Shown in pieces: positions 31,441-41,248 of a DNA stretch of 64,000 nucleotides (positions are counted from its first letter, which is position 1; each line of letters begins with the position of its first letter). Made by a program: the position numbers and the translations under genes. The notes beneath the pieces were generated by a model. It saw only the letters and a program-made list of their open reading frames with translations, was not told the origin of the DNA and did no database searches. The stretch comes from a bacterium (GTDB lineage Bacteria > Acidobacteriota > Thermoanaerobaculia > Multivoradales > J023), in contig JAAELT010000497.1 of the NCBI GenBank assembly GCA_024226315.1, forward strand, positions 1-64,000, in the 5' to 3' direction.

Positions 31441-34001
31441 CTCCCCGGGCCTTCTGCCGCGAGCCAGGCTACACCAGCGCCGTGCTCCTAACCTTCGATT
31501 TCAATCCGCTGTTCTTCGAGCGGCTCGTCCTCCCCGAGCTCTGGGCCGGCGGTACCGGCGACGTCCTGGTGATCGCCGACAGTCGCCGGGTCGCGGAGGC
31601 GAGCTCTCGCTGGGAGGACCAGCTTCGCCACCTCGGACACCGGTATCAACTGATCAGAGCTTCGGCCAGAGGAAACTTTCATCCCAAGGTGATCCTGCGC
31701 TGGGGCTCCGAAGGCGGCGCGGTGTGGGTCGGTTCCGGGAACCTGACCGCCGGCGGCTGGGGCGCCAATCGCGAGCTGGCCACGTCCTGGCGCGTCGGTC
31801 CCGGTGCGGCCGACCAGGGCGGGTGGATTACGGACTTCGTCGCAGGAGTCGGCGAATGGTGCCCCGGTGGGCTCGAACATGACGTTCTTCGGAGCCTCGG
31901 CGAGACTCCCTGGGTCGTCTCCGCGGCTGATCCCGACGTTGCGAGCCCCCTGCTCGTGAGCCACGCCGACCGGTCCCTGGCCAGTCAACTCGCGCAGCGA
32001 TGGCACGATCGCCGCTTCGACGTCGCGCGTGTCCTGACCGGATCCACGGATCGAGACGGTGCATTGCTGCGCTGGCTCAACAGCACCTTTGGCGTCACTC
32101 GGAGCGCAATCGCCCTCGAGCCGGACCGAGCCAGCTTCGATCCGCAGCGGCTCGAGCGGCTGCCGCTCGACGTCGAGGTTTGGCGGCACCCCGACAAGCG
32201 ACCGATCCATGCCAAGCTCTATTGGCTGGATGGGCCCGACGGAGCCGCCGCGGTCATGGGATCCGCGAACTGCTCCGCCGCCGGCTGGCTTCAGCCGCCC
32301 GACCAAGGCGGCAACGTCGAGGTGGTGACCGTCTATGATCAGGCCCCGGTCGATGACTTCCAGCCTCTCCTCGATCTTTTCGAAGCAGAAGAGCTGGAGC
32401 CGGCGACGTTGGTCGCCAGGGATCCGGAAACCGGCGGCTCGGAGGACACTGGTACCCGACAGGCTCCGGTCGCCGGTATTGCCTGGGAACGAGACTCGGG
32501 CGAGCTCAGAGTCTCCTTCGCGCGACCCGTGGCCGAGGATGCCGCCGTCAGACTTGAGCTTCTCGGGCGAGAAGTACCGTGCGCGCCAACGGCGGCTGAT
32601 CGCAGCCTGTGGCTCGCCCTAGCCGCCGAACCCTTCGAGGAGAGGAGGACGCTCTTCGCAGCGGTCGTGATCGAGGTCGACGGTGTCCTGTCCCGTCAGC
32701 ATCATTGGATCAACGACCTCGCCGAGCTGCGGCACGCTTCGCACGGCCGGAGGATCGTCAACACGCTGGAGAACCTTGGGAGGCAGCAGTCCCCGAGGGA
32801 ACAGCAGCAGATCGTCGTCGAGCTGCAGCGGATCGGCGCCGCGCTGTTGAGCGATCCCGCCGCTTTTCCGGACCCGCTGGCACGGTCCGGTGAGGAAAAG
32901 AAAGAGAAAGAGCCGGACGAACCGCCGGCACCGTCCATCGATCCCGACGAGCTCGTTCGATCGCTGGAGGAGGTTTCCAGCCTGACACCAGAGTCCCTGC
33001 CGGCGTACTCGCCGGGGATTCTGTCGTTGAGCGGCGTGATGAGAGCCCTCTTCGACTTCGCGGAGGGCGATGACTCCGAGCACGACGCGGCGGAAGAGCC
33101 GGAAGAGGATCCTGAAGAGGACCCTCCCGAGCCGAAGCAGAAGAAACGGAAGCCCGCCAAGAAGCCGCCGCCTGAGAAGGTGCGCAAGCGTCTTCGGGAC
33201 CAGATGCGGCAGTATCTCGATCAGCTCGGCGACCAGCGCTACCCCGAAACTTGTACCGCGAGCCAGATGGTCCAGGCGGCAGCCTACCCCCTGGCAGTCG
33301 CCGCGCTCGGGAGCCGCGGGGGCTGGGTGGAAGACGACGAAGCTCAGGAGTGGGTGGTCAGGGTCTTCGACGTCCTCTTCCGGGAGGAATTCCAGCACCG
33401 GACACACGGTCTCATCGCCGCCATCCGCGGGCGGTACCGGCAAGGTGGCCAGGGGGACGACTTTCGCCGCATCGTGGGCGATGGAACCCTGTGGCTCGCA
33501 CTCTTGAACGGCCTGGCGAGTCTGCCCTGGCGAGGCCGGAACGGCACCTTCGAAAAGGCACTGGCCTTACGGTCCGTCTGGGGTGCAAAGGAGCTCCTGG
33601 ACTCCAGCGACGCCGGCCGCATGCGAACCCTGGTCGCGCGGCTGACGCAGAAGCGGATCAAAGCTTCTCTGCTAGCCACTGCCCCTGAAGCCGCTCGCCA
33701 GTTGGGCCGGCTCGAAGCCAAGATCCATGAGAGGTGGAGCGCCCTGATCGAAACCCAGGAGGCAGAGGACATCCTTCACCAGCCTGACGACCTCCTGTGG
33801 CGGGAGCGCGTTGGATGGGCGACCGTGCTCGAAGAAGAACCGGGGAACGTCCCGCTCGAGGCGTATCTACACTTCCGGTCGCAGGCGACCAAGGTCAAGC
33901 CCGCTGGCTTCTACGTCAACGTGACGCACGCTGCCGAAGGCGATGCGGAGATCGCCTCTCTCCTGGCCGCAGTTCAGAATCCAGACGTCGTCAGTCAGTG
34001 A
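31437..34001 (+). CDS. PLD-like (HKD) nuclease-type protein
   Basis: About 854 residues starting MTPRAFCREPGYTSAVLLTF. Two PLD half-sites are visible. The first, FHPKVILRW then VWVGSGNLTAGGW at about residues 78-105, has the His and Lys but no Asp at the usual place. The second, IHAKLYWLD then AVMGSANCSAAGW at ~258-285, is intact as HxKx4D. PLD enzymes of this type cut DNA or RNA without metal. A long acidic then basic linker (DDSEHDAAEEPEEDPEEDPP, then PKQKKRKPAKKPPPEK) at ~545-580 leads to a helical C-terminal domain that I do not recognise. DISARM carries a PLD protein, DrmC, but this one is far larger and follows a non-DISARM partner, so it may be a separate two-gene system. Confidence 0.82.
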   Translation: MTPRAFCREPGYTSAVLLTFDFNPLFFERLVLPELWAGGTGDVLVIADSRRVAEASSRWEDQLRHLGHRYQLIRASARGNFHPKVILRWGSEGGAVWVGSGNLTAGGWGANRELATSWRVGPGAADQGGWITDFVAGVGEWCPGGLEHDVLRSLGETPWVVSAADPDVASPLLVSHADRSLASQLAQRWHDRRFDVARVLTGSTDRDGALLRWLNSTFGVTRSAIALEPDRASFDPQRLERLPLDVEVWRHPDKRPIHAKLYWLDGPDGAAAVMGSANCSAAGWLQPPDQGGNVEVVTVYDQAPVDDFQPLLDLFEAEELEPATLVARDPETGGSEDTGTRQAPVAGIAWERDSGELRVSFARPVAEDAAVRLELLGREVPCAPTAADRSLWLALAAEPFEERRTLFAAVVIEVDGVLSRQHHWINDLAELRHASHGRRIVNTLENLGRQQSPREQQQIVVELQRIGAALLSDPAAFPDPLARSGEEKKEKEPDEPPAPSIDPDELVRSLEEVSSLTPESLPAYSPGILSLSGVMRALFDFAEGDDSEHDAAEEPEEDPEEDPPEPKQKKRKPAKKPPPEKVRKRLRDQMRQYLDQLGDQRYPETCTASQMVQAAAYPLAVAALGSRGGWVEDDEAQEWVVRVFDVLFREEFQHRTHGLIAAIRGRYRQGGQGDDFRRIVGDGTLWLALLNGLASLPWRGRNGTFEKALALRSVWGAKELLDSSDAGRMRTLVARLTQKRIKASLLATAPEAARQLGRLEAKIHERWSALIETQEAEDILHQPDDLLWRERVGWATVLEEEPGNVPLEAYLHFRSQATKVKPAGFYVNVTHAAEGDAEIASLLAAVQNPDVVSQ

Positions 34002-34425
34002 CCCTGCAGACAGATCCTCCTGCCTCTCGGCTGCTCCACATGGCCTCATACTCCTCGGCGAGCTTCGCCAGGTCGACGCGCTTCTCCGCTTCAAACGTTT
34101 CTCGCCCCACATCATGCAGCCGCCGGTGGCACTGCCTACACTGCGGAATCAGATCCTCCGCCGTCCCACCCGCCCCCCGGCTCCTCACGTGACTCGGATC
34201 TGAAGGCGCCGGCGCCCCGCACGTCGCACACGCCAAGCTTCTGATCCACTCCGCCTTCGCCCCAAACTGCTGCTCCCGCAGCCGCTCGAGCCGCTCCGGA
34301 TTCACGGCCGGGAGCGGAGTCTGCCGCAGCGCCGGCGCCGACCGCCGAAGCTCCGATCCCGGCCGCAGTGGCGAGCGACGCACCAGCCGCGCCTTGCGCC
34401 CGAGCGGCACCGTCCGCCTCTTCAC
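33991..34425 (-). CDS. HNH endonuclease
   Basis: A 144-residue protein convergent with the PLD gene (11-base overlap of the 3' ends). GTG start with GAGGGGG upstream: VKRRTVPLGRKARLVRRSPL, a basic N-terminus common in phage-type HNH proteins. The nuclease core is CATCGAPAPSDPSHVRSRGA, then DLIPQCRQCHRRLHDVG: two CxxC zinc pairs, and His residues in SHVRSRGAGG and CHRRLHD. Such nucleases nick or cut DNA and are frequent in phages and mobile elements. A frame running upstream to 34884 includes the family A and B repeats and is not coding. The nearest family A palindrome is 143 bases upstream. Confidence 0.85.
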   Translation of the reverse strand: MKRRTVPLGRKARLVRRSPLRPGSELRRSAPALRQTPLPAVNPERLERLREQQFGAKAEWIRSLACATCGAPAPSDPSHVRSRGAGGTAEDLIPQCRQCHRRLHDVGRETFEAEKRVDLAKLAEEYEAMWSSREAGGSVCRVTD

Positions 34426-34567
34426 GCCCGCCCCCTCGAGCCCGCGGCAAAGATCTCGCCCGGCGGCACGACCTGACCGAGCCTGGCAAGAGCGAGCATC
34501 TTCCGCTGCGACGACAAAGAGGTTCCCGAGGCGATGCAGGGCCGAGCGAGACCACCTTCCCGACCCC

Positions 34568-34586
34568 AGGGATTCGAAGAATCCCT
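34568..34586. promoter_or_regulatory. Family A palindrome upstream of the HNH gene
   Basis: AGGGATTC-GAA-GAATCCCT, 8-bp perfect arms, followed by TCACCCGAGCCCCC. Arm bases differ from the comM copy (ATTC/GAAT versus ATCC/GGAT) in a compensatory way. It lies 143 bases upstream of the HNH start, farther than in the other copies, and 85 bases from a family B repeat. Confidence 0.6.
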
Positions 34587-34670
34587 TCACCCGAGCCCCC
34601 TTCACCGCCTCCCCACGGAGGCCACCACCAGCAGCGCTCGCCGCGCCCTCCACCCCGCACCACGACGCCC

Positions 34671-34785
34671 CGCGCTCGCCCAGCGTCAAGGATCGAAACG
34701 GAATCCCCGCAGCGAGCTCGCGAGCGAGGAGATGAAGAGAAGAGCCTGACCCCGCGCCAGCGGGGTGACGCCCAGATCCTCCGTC
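34671..34785. repeat. Family B dispersed repeat, copy 1
   Basis: A ~115-bp intergenic repeat found three times (here, 45440-45553, 54620-54732). It runs from GCGCTCGCCCAGCGTCAAGG through GGAATCCCC and GAGGAGATGAAG to a hairpin ACCCCGC-GCCA-GCGGGGT (34749-34766) and ends near ATCCTCCG. It lies in a 766-base gap between the HNH and CHAT genes; apart from this and the family A palindrome nothing is recognised in the gap. Confidence 0.75.
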
Positions 34786-35191
34786 TCCAGGTCTTCTCGC
34801 TCGAGGAGCAGCTCTCCTACTCCTCCTCGGCGAGGCCCACATACATCCCCACTCCAACCGATCCGCACGAGGAGCCGCACGCACCCCTGAGCCCGCGACG
34901 CCGGCCTCATCGGCTGGCTCGAGGGCGCTCGATCGCCCTGGTGGCGTGGCATCAGGAGCCCTGTCGAGCTCAATCAGCGGAAGCTGCCCGCTGCCTGAGC
35001 CCTCGCGGTCCTGCCGTTGGTGATGGTCGACACGATCTACGTGTCTTCTTCTCAGGGCGGCGGGGCGGTCACAATCGTTCGCGAGAGACGGTTCCCGGCC
35101 CAGAATGGGGACTTTTAGCTGCGGAATACGCTGTAGCTATCCAGGGGGCGGTGTGTCCAGTTTCGACTGCAGGGGCGCGAGGAGATCTGGC

Positions 35192-38100
35192 ATGAGAGGC
35201 GACATCGCAGCTGCAAGAAGGGGACGACGCTCACGAGGCGATGCACCAAGTCGACACGAACAATCGGGCCACCGTTCTTCAAGGGCGCGGCGCCTGGCGA
35301 AAGCACTCGTACTTCTCTTCACAGTCGGTTGCTATGCCGACCTGGATCATGGCCCGCCTTCGCTCGATTGGCCACCGATTAGCGAAACTCTGAGCTACGG
35401 AGTCGTCCTAGAGAACATCGCGCCCGACTCCGCATTCGCTCGAGCAGGTCTGAAGAACGGCATGGTGCTGTACCGCTGGAAGCGGACGGCAAACGAAGAG
35501 CTGGGAGTACCGGCAGCTACAGGCCCAATCAGAGGCCCATTCGATTGGTGGTGGCTCCAGGTCGAGCAGCGGCCGCGTGGGCCCATCACTCTCGAAGGAC
35601 AACTGGAAGGTCGCTTCGTGAGCTTCGGTGCTTGGCGACGTGTCTGGACGACCCAAGTCAGACCGGTTCTACCTGAGCCCCTACATGAGCTCTATGAGGA
35701 AACACTCGATCACAAACGATCGGCCAACGCATCCGCTCTTTCCCAGAACCTGCAGGACTTGACTCAAGAGGCCAAGAACAGCGGCCGAACTGATCTTTTC
35801 GCGTGGTTCTTGGTGCGTTTCGCTCACTCCATACGCGATCCTCATGGCGAAATCTCGCTATCGGAGACCTTGCTCTCAGCCGCCCAGGACCTCGAATCGA
35901 GGCCCCTTCGTGTGCAGCTTCTATTGACCGTAGCGGCTGCGGAGCTGGAGTCCAACAGGACTGCTGAGGCACTAACCGCCTACCACCAGGCGCTGGTAGA
36001 GATTCGAGCAGCGGTGACAGGAAGCATGGCCGAAAGTTGGCTACTTCTCGAAATCGCAAAAGCCCAAGAAGGTTTAGGAGACCTTTCCTCAGCAGGCGAG
36101 CACGCTCTCCAGTCGATAGGCTTGGCAAGGGCCGGTGCACCCAAGAGCAGCTTCCTCGTGGACTCACTAGCCAAGGGGGCCACTCTACTTGCAGAAAATG
36201 GCCAGTTCTCAGCAGCGATCGACCTCTACAATGAAGCGCTAGAAATCACAGAAACATCGGAGATAACAGAACTTCTTGTCGAACTGGCCTCAAGAGCCCA
36301 AGAAACTGGCGATCACGCGACCAGCGCAAGCCAATTAGATGCTGCTCTCAAGGCAGCATTATTGCAACAGATGGACAGATATAGGGATCGACCGACTCTC
36401 TCAGTGGGTCTTAACACGTCCGACCGTCGGTGGGCAGTCGCTTCGATGCGAAAGGAAGCGCAAGACAACCAAGAACTCATCGTGGAAACAGTCCACCAAG
36501 CCGCCGCAGGCTCGAAGGCACATTTCCTGGCAGTGAAGACCCTGGCAGCCACGTATGAAACCAACGGCCGTTTCGAAGAAGCTTTCGATAGTTACAAACA
36601 GGCTCTAGAGATAGCGGAGCATCTACCTTCTCTCGACATACCACTAGCCAAACTGAGCGCCTCGATGGGCTGGAGTGCCTTTCGCCTTGGGCGCTACGAG
36701 AGAGCCGAAGAATATTACCTCAAGGCCTTGGAGAGCACGAGCCCGCCGCTCGACAGCAAGAGCCGAGAGACAACGCAATTCAACCTTGGGCTCGCCTACG
36801 GCAGCCAAGGGCGGCCGAAAGAAGCCCTCGATACTTTCAAGAGGTTGCTCGCAAACCTCCACGAGACCGGGAACGGCGACAACAGATCTTTCGCTCTTTC
36901 TCGCGAAATTGCCAGGGCCCACGAAGCCCTTGGCCAACTCGCTGACGCCGACCGTATGTATCGACAGGCACTCGATTCCGCTAGAATACACTACCCCAAC
37001 AGCTCTGTAGTGACCGAGCTGCTTACTCGCTTGGTCTCGGTAAATAATGAACTAGAGAATCACTCCGACGCGAGTACCTTCAGCCGGATGCTGATTGAGA
37101 TATCCAGCGGCGGAAGCCTTGACAACAACAGACAGAACCCCGCTTTCGACGGCCGAGCTCTCAGAGAGCACCACCTGCCCGAATCGATGAAGAAGAAGCC
37201 TCCTATACGAGTCACCGTCGAACCAGGGTGGAGCTGCGCATGTGTAGCCAAGGACCTCTACAACTTGGCCCAGACAGAACAAGACGTATCGGACAGAATC
37301 AAGTTGCTAGAATCTGCACTCCGCGCCCTGGAGATCGAACTCGCCTCCGAGGCAGCTTCAAGAGACCAAGAGGCAGAGCGGTTCGCAAGGTATCGGGAGG
37401 TCTACCAGGATCTTGTCGCAGCGAAGATTGAAGCCGGACTCGACAAGGAGGCTTTCCACATCTTGGAGAGATCGCGCTCGCAGAGCTTCATACGGCAAGC
37501 CAGAACGAGCTCCGCATTGAACGACGCTGATCTCCCGAGAAGGTTCATCAGTGAACGACAAAAGATCGCTCGCAATTTTGGTGCGCTTCAGCAAAGCCTA
37601 GCTGAAGACCTTACTCGCGGCTCAGCAACTGAACAAAGGAAAGCCCGAGACAAACTCCTTGCCAGTTGGCGCGAACTCGAATCGGCAAATAACATACTTC
37701 GTTCGATAGCACGGAAAAAGGCCGAATTCTATTTGCCATTGGCCCTAGAAGCCGACGCCGTTGCAGATGTTCTCGATTTCGGTACTTTGATGCTATCATA
37801 CAGCGTTGGGAACGGCGAGACCACCCTCTTCTCTCTGTCAGATTCAGACACACTAAGGACACACAAGATCGACTTGGGCCTCGAAGAACTTGAGAGTCAG
37901 GTGAGCGAGCTGCTTGACAGCGCGCTTTCAGGCTCCGAGGAGAGCGATGCATTTCTTGATAAATCAAGAACGTTATCCGAGCTCTTGCTCGGCCCGGCAC
38001 TACCAGAAATCCAGGATGCCGAACGTTTGGTTATAGTCGCTGACGGACCGCTCCATCGACTTCCCTTCTCGGCACTCGCGGTAGATCGAATCGGAGACGG

Positions 38101-38902
38101 ACACGGCAGGACCTACCTCATCGAGTGGAAACCAACACATCTGGTGTTGTCTGGATCCGTCTATGATCTGATTCAACGCCAACCGCCTTCACCTTGGAGC
38201 CCGGTTGTTGTAGCATTCGCAGATCCGGATTTCGAGCACCTGCCAGCCGATCCCCGAAGAAAGCGAGCCGGGAAGGACCGTAGCGCCTTCAGCCAAAGCT
38301 GGCAATCCTTGCCCCACTCACGACTCGAAGCGGAGGACATTCTCGATTCGCTCGGCCCCGGCCGCGTGAATCTATTCTTGGGCGCCGACGCCACAGAGGA
38401 AAGCGTCCTCACCCATGCTGTCCGAGCGGGTATCGTTCATTTTGCGACCCACACCTACCTGGATGATGAGATGCCCCTGAATTCCAGTATCATGCTGAGC
38501 GGACCGAAGGATGAAACCGAGGGCAGTGACGGTGTTCTACAAGCCTGGGAAATCCTCGACAAGTTGCAGCTCAGCGCGGACTTGGTTGTCCTTTCGACAT
38601 GCGAAAGTGCTCTGGGACCCTCACAGGGGGGAGATGGCCTCTTGAGCCTGACGCGAGCCTTTCAATCTTCAGGTGCACGGTCGGTACTCGCGACGATTTG
38701 GAGAGTTGCAGACCGCGAGACCCCAGAGCTGATCCGGCGCTTCTATCGCCACCTTGAGAGCGGTCTGAGCAAAGACAGAGCGTTGCAGGCTGCTCAACTC
38801 GAGTTGATCCGGGGTGAAGTACTCGATCGCAACGGTCTCCCGATCGATCTGTCGCACCCTAAGTACTGGGCCGCCTTTCAGCTCTATGGTGATTGGCAGT
38901 AG
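35192..38902 (+). CDS. CHAT-protease lipoprotein with PDZ-like and TPR regions
   Basis: About 1,236 residues; the ATG at 35192 has GAGGAG 7 bases upstream. A basic N-terminus is followed by LAKALVLLFTVGCYADL, a likely lipobox with Cys near residue 48. A PDZ-like segment (YGVVLENIAPDSAFARAGLK) follows at ~70-105, then about ten TPR helices (LTAYHQALVEIR, DLYNEALEITE, EEYYLKALEST). The C-terminal ~300 residues are a CHAT caspase-like protease: catalytic His in GIVHFATHTYL and Cys in VVLSTCESALGP, then GDGLLSLTRAFQSSGARSVL. Both catalytic residues are present. CHAT-TPR proteins may act as regulated proteases; an exported, lipid-anchored form implies envelope function. GC is visibly lower than in the defence island. 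Confidence 0.88.
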   Translation: MRGDIAAARRGRRSRGDAPSRHEQSGHRSSRARRLAKALVLLFTVGCYADLDHGPPSLDWPPISETLSYGVVLENIAPDSAFARAGLKNGMVLYRWKRTANEELGVPAATGPIRGPFDWWWLQVEQRPRGPITLEGQLEGRFVSFGAWRRVWTTQVRPVLPEPLHELYEETLDHKRSANASALSQNLQDLTQEAKNSGRTDLFAWFLVRFAHSIRDPHGEISLSETLLSAAQDLESRPLRVQLLLTVAAAELESNRTAEALTAYHQALVEIRAAVTGSMAESWLLLEIAKAQEGLGDLSSAGEHALQSIGLARAGAPKSSFLVDSLAKGATLLAENGQFSAAIDLYNEALEITETSEITELLVELASRAQETGDHATSASQLDAALKAALLQQMDRYRDRPTLSVGLNTSDRRWAVASMRKEAQDNQELIVETVHQAAAGSKAHFLAVKTLAATYETNGRFEEAFDSYKQALEIAEHLPSLDIPLAKLSASMGWSAFRLGRYERAEEYYLKALESTSPPLDSKSRETTQFNLGLAYGSQGRPKEALDTFKRLLANLHETGNGDNRSFALSREIARAHEALGQLADADRMYRQALDSARIHYPNSSVVTELLTRLVSVNNELENHSDASTFSRMLIEISSGGSLDNNRQNPAFDGRALREHHLPESMKKKPPIRVTVEPGWSCACVAKDLYNLAQTEQDVSDRIKLLESALRALEIELASEAASRDQEAERFARYREVYQDLVAAKIEAGLDKEAFHILERSRSQSFIRQARTSSALNDADLPRRFISERQKIARNFGALQQSLAEDLTRGSATEQRKARDKLLASWRELESANNILRSIARKKAEFYLPLALEADAVADVLDFGTLMLSYSVGNGETTLFSLSDSDTLRTHKIDLGLEELESQVSELLDSALSGSEESDAFLDKSRTLSELLLGPALPEIQDAERLVIVADGPLHRLPFSALAVDRIGDGHGRTYLIEWKPTHLVLSGSVYDLIQRQPPSPWSPVVVAFADPDFEHLPADPRRKRAGKDRSAFSQSWQSLPHSRLEAEDILDSLGPGRVNLFLGADATEESVLTHAVRAGIVHFATHTYLDDEMPLNSSIMLSGPKDETEGSDGVLQAWEILDKLQLSADLVVLSTCESALGPSQGGDGLLSLTRAFQSSGARSVLATIWRVADRETPELIRRFYRHLESGLSKDRALQAAQLELIRGEVLDRNGLPIDLSHPKYWAAFQLYGDWQ

Positions 38903-39592
38903 TTGATTCGCTGCGTCCCGTCTCTCGGATCGGAGCAGGGGCCTGGGTTCCACGTTGCATGTAACTGGCGCCGTACACACGCTTCCAGTTGACGATCCTG
39001 TCACTTCGTTTGGGTCGAGTTTGTAGGTAGCAGGTCAAGGTCGCTTCTGCGGAGGCGGCCTCGATCAGGTCCGCTTACCTCAGGGTCGTCGTGTTGTTAT
39101 CGGCCAGAGTGGCCGAGCCCCGGGAGGCCGAGATCGAGAGCAGCAACGATCTCAAGCAAGCGCGGCTCGTCAGGACGCTGAGGGCGTCCCGCTGCCGAAC
39201 GTGGGGCATGGGGATCCGTACTCTACCGAACCGGCCCGCTGTCTGTCATGACTGCGGCCAGCCCGAGAGCTCGGTCCCAACCGGCCTCTCAGAGCCTCCC
39301 GGACGGCTGAAATGCCCTGTCGGGTTTGAGCCCGGCGCCCCGCCCCCATCGCCCAATCCAGAGCCTCGGCCAAGGAATCTCAGGACCGAAGATTGACGAT
39401 TTGGGTCAGAAAAACGATGCCGTGTGGGGGATTTGGGCTACGGACCGCGCTGTAGCACAATGAAAGGCTCATCTTGGAAATAGAACTCAAACCTCTTCTC
39501 CATGCCGCTCTCTCCCGCATCGTCGTCCCGCGGCCGGCCGGGTGTAGCGGCCAATAGGCCGTCGGGAAACGGTCCCGGCGTCCATAAACGCT
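38903..39592. other. Intergenic gap without a recognisable gene
   Basis: 690 bases between the CHAT gene and the trypsin-like gene. Frames here are short, Arg/Pro-rich and lack ribosome binding sites. One reads CHDCGQPESSVPTGLSEPPG at about 39250, possibly part of a decayed gene. No hairpin with a T-run and no clear promoter were seen. Confidence 0.5.
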
Positions 39593-41248
39593 ATGAAAGC
39601 ATCTGCCCTTCTATGGATCGGGTTTCTGGTGTCTTTCGCCCCGACGAGCCTGTTCAGCCAAGATCTAAGCACGCTGTGTCGTTTTGACCAGGGTCCGCGG
39701 GCAGGCCAGGTCCAGGACTACGCACCGAGGGCGCCGCTTTCGGTCGGGACGCCGTGTCAAGACGGTGTTGGCAGCAGCGGGCAGGTGATTGCCCGCCCGA
39801 GCCAGGTCCAGGGACCGTCCGCCGGGGCTCCGCCAGCGGCGACGAGCACGCTGTGTCGTTTTGACCAGGGTCCGCGGGCAGGCCAGGTCCAGGACTACGC
39901 ACCGAGGGCGCCGCTTTCGGTCGGGACGCCGTGTCAAGACGGTGTTGGCAGCAGCGGGCAGGTCATCGCGCCGCCGGAAGAGGGCCGCCCGAGCGGTGCC
40001 GCGTCCGAAAACCGCGAGCCGCTGGAAGACCTCGCCCGCGGCTTACCGGCATGCGCGCAGGAGTGGCCCTATCCGGAGACAATCAACGGCTGGGCCCAGA
40101 ACACAGCCTGGGTCTGGTCGACGCAGTCATCGACCCCTTCCGGCCTTGGCCTGGTGGTCGGCTGGACGGCGATGGAGATCTGGATAGCGACACCGGCGCA
40201 TGTCGTTTTCGGCGAAGACCGAACGCTAGGTCTGACGACGGTCGCTGAAGGCCTTTCCGTCAGGCTCTTCGGCAATACCAAGCCAACGCCGCTGTGTGCC
40301 AATCCTCTGAAGCGTTGGGTGCCCGGAGAGGGAGATGTCACATTCATCTGCCTCCAGCGCACCGGCCAATATCCCCTTTTCACCAACTACCTGATCGGCG
40401 AGCCCGTCGTGGGCGACGAGATCCGCCTCCTGGGCGACGCCAGTCAGCCTGGCCGACCGGCAACTGACCAGAGCGGCAACGTTGAAACCTATGACCGATC
40501 AAACCTTGCCCAAGCCGGCTGGGACATCGTGAGCACTCCTCTGGGCGGCAAGCCCACACAGTCTGGAGCTCTGGCCTACAGCCCACGTGGTGTACTTGGG
40601 CTGTACACCGGCCGGGCCGCGAGCTCAAAGAGCCTCATTCTTTCGCTGGAGTCGGTCCAAGCACGCGCTTCTCGAACCAAGGGAGTAAATTGGGCATTGG
40701 GTGATTACGAATCATTCGACTGCGGGAGGTCGCGATCGGTCTGCCTCGCCTCGGCGGAGGATTTTATTCCTTCCGATATGCAACTTGCGAACACCGTGAC
40801 CGACCAGCGGCTGACCCTAGTAGACGGCGAGTGCAAGAACGTTCCCGAAGGCAAGTACGCGTTGCATCCGATGACCTGGCCGCTGAGCTGCGATCAGGCG
40901 ACCGTCCGAATCTTGTCGGCGAAAACGAAATCGCCGCTAACGCTCTTGATCCGCTGCACCATTGACCTTTCCAGAAAAGACTGGCGATCCAGCGTTGGCA
41001 ATCTTGCGTGCATGCCGCGGGGCACGGACACGTTCGACTGCATTGGGCTGCAGGGATTGGGCCGCGGTTGGTTCAATGGGGTCGCGACAGTCCGTGGAAA
41101 ACGTGTCAAGCTGACTGGAGGATTTCGCGGGAATGGCTCGACGAGCGCCAATGCCGAACTCAATTTCACGAAGAGCGGCGTCTTGGAGGGCACCCTAACG
41201 GCTGCCGGGATGCCTGCCGTGCCTCTTCGTCTCGTGAGGGAACAGTAA
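39593..41248 (+). CDS. Secreted trypsin-like protein with duplicated Cys motif
   Basis: A 551-residue exported protein: signal peptide MKASALLWIGFLVSFAPTSL cleaved before QDLS. Two identical copies of an ~40-residue motif follow (TLCRFDQGPRAGQVQDYAPR then PLSVGTPCQDGVGSSGQVIA), each with two Cys. The central part has a trypsin-like triad pattern: His in WIATPAHVVFGED, Asp in GEGDVTFICLQ, Ser in GKPTQSGALAYSPRGVLGLY. The usual GDSGGP is degenerate (TQSGAL), so activity is uncertain. The C-terminal 150 residues are Cys-containing and unassigned. No strong ribosome binding site precedes the ATG. It is the first of five closely packed genes for exported or membrane proteins. Confidence 0.78.
   Translation: MKASALLWIGFLVSFAPTSLFSQDLSTLCRFDQGPRAGQVQDYAPRAPLSVGTPCQDGVGSSGQVIARPSQVQGPSAGAPPAATSTLCRFDQGPRAGQVQDYAPRAPLSVGTPCQDGVGSSGQVIAPPEEGRPSGAASENREPLEDLARGLPACAQEWPYPETINGWAQNTAWVWSTQSSTPSGLGLVVGWTAMEIWIATPAHVVFGEDRTLGLTTVAEGLSVRLFGNTKPTPLCANPLKRWVPGEGDVTFICLQRTGQYPLFTNYLIGEPVVGDEIRLLGDASQPGRPATDQSGNVETYDRSNLAQAGWDIVSTPLGGKPTQSGALAYSPRGVLGLYTGRAASSKSLILSLESVQARASRTKGVNWALGDYESFDCGRSRSVCLASAEDFIPSDMQLANTVTDQRLTLVDGECKNVPEGKYALHPMTWPLSCDQATVRILSAKTKSPLTLLIRCTIDLSRKDWRSSVGNLACMPRGTDTFDCIGLQGLGRGWFNGVATVRGKRVKLTGGFRGNGSTSANAELNFTKSGVLEGTLTAAGMPAVPLRLVREQ
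39668..39963 (+). repeat. Two identical 119-bp direct repeats, 177-bp period
   Basis: 39668-39786 and 39845-39963 are identical as far as I can read, encoding the duplicated TLCRFDQGPRAGQ...SGQV motif. The lack of synonymous differences shows a recent duplication or ongoing gene conversion. Confidence 0.85.

Noticed and set aside
31437..34001. Direct assignment of the PLD protein as DrmC
   Set aside because: It is far longer than the DrmC I know of, is coupled to an unrelated 540-aa gene and is separated from the helicase operon by a terminator and hairpin array.
34671..34785. GAGGAGATGAAG in family B as a gene start
   Set aside because: The frame after the ATG closes or diverges in each copy, and the hairpins show compensatory changes, which point to structure rather than coding.
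33991..34884. HNH protein with a ~150-residue N-terminal extension
   Set aside because: The extension runs through the family A palindrome and family B repeat and is Arg/Gly-rich; the GTG at 34425 has a purine-rich box and gives the normal length.
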